NCBI RefSeq assembly: GCF_035046485.1
Contig: NC_085137.1
Coordinates: forward strand, 500,670,536 to 500,734,535
Origin: Aedes albopictus
Lineage: Eukaryota; Arthropoda; Insecta; Diptera; Culicidae
Length of the DNA: 64,000 nt
Direction: 5' to 3'
Position numbers and translations under genes: made by a program. The notes under the pieces are model-generated. The model had not been told where the DNA came from, did not search any database, and worked only from the letters and a program-made list of their open reading frames with translations. Positions 63,770-64,000 of the stretch are shown in pieces (position 1 is the first letter of the stretch; the number at the start of each line of letters is the position of its first letter).

Positions 63770-64000
63770 TTAGAGTTCCTCCTAGAGTTCACCCAGAATT
63801 TCTTCTGTGATACTTCTGAGAATTGATTCTAAAATTGTCTGAAGCAGTTCCTCAAGAACTCACAAGGGGTTTTCCGGAAATTCCTCCATATTAATCCTGA
63901 GAATTTCTCCAGAATCTACACATAACTTGTTCCAGTAGTACCCCGGGAAGTCCTTCAGAAGTTCCACGAGAATTCCTGTAGAAGTTCCTAGGAAATTCCC
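63770..64000 (+). repeat. Degenerate GGAATTCC-type repeat (right part)
   Basis: GAGTTCCTC, GGAAATTCCTCC and AGAAGTTCC words in series to the end of the window, continuing the block interrupted by the SINE. Confidence 0.55.

Overview
The window looks like repeat-rich, AT-rich nuclear DNA from a culicine mosquito, most likely Aedes. This is an inference from the types of element present: a Feilai-like tRNA-derived SINE, RTE-like, R1-like and CR1/L2-like LINE pieces, many TA-flanked MITEs, and dispersed GGAATTCC-rich minisatellite DNA. I found no host protein-coding gene, rRNA gene or free-standing tRNA gene. Every long reading frame I could explain belongs to a transposable element or is a by-product of stop-free tandem repeats. 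Element names are by eye and from memory of families; no search was run.

Layout. 1-7 kb: a composite foldback with a short SINE tail inserted in it, a small MITE, a foldback element whose ends are 15-bp tandem repeats (3.55-3.97 kb), and a degenerate TA-flanked element (5.28-6.23 kb). 7.05-8.27 kb: a retroposed unit on the minus strand carrying one intact gag-like ORF, a poly-A tail and direct target duplications. 10.15-11.06 kb: a 5'-truncated RTE-like LINE with a 13-bp target duplication. 11.3-17.3 kb: a cluster of TA-flanked foldbacks, three of them about 0.9 kb and nearly all arm. 19.3-22.1 kb: an array of about 100 copies of a 24-bp unit that is stop-free in all six frames. 25-28 kb: the second and third copies of the 15-bp-repeat element, one nested in a TA-flanked MITE. 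29.0-30.3 kb: an apparently identical 515-bp tandem duplication. 30.6-33.3 kb: several MITEs (one hAT-like with 8-bp duplication) and an R1-like RT relic interrupted by a MITE.

36.5-43.4 kb holds the main coding content: two CR1/L2-like LINEs head to tail. The first has an intact PHD-finger ORF1 and an intact RT but has lost most of its endonuclease. The second is 5'-truncated with a frameshift in the RT C-terminal region. 44-49 kb has foldbacks, a MITE split by a probable solo LTR, and a second copy of the GGTATT-rich MITE. 49.8-52.0 kb is a 2.2-kb foldback with arms of roughly 0.9 kb. 53-64 kb contains a second hAT-like MITE, another foldback, several tRNA-derived SINEs (three with recognisable target duplications), an RTE-like RT relic, a pair of LTR-like repeats around a tRNA-Lys-type primer-binding motif, an (ATT)n microsatellite and diverged GGAATTCC repeats.

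The features do not form an operon or pathway. What links them is nesting: many insertions can be ordered in time because their target duplications are still readable. GC-richer, less repetitive stretches (2.1-2.5, 6.3-6.8, 18.5-19.3, 22.5-24.1, 33.3-33.9 and 61.7-62.4 kb) may be regulatory or untranslated parts of a neighbouring gene, but nothing in the sequence proves that.
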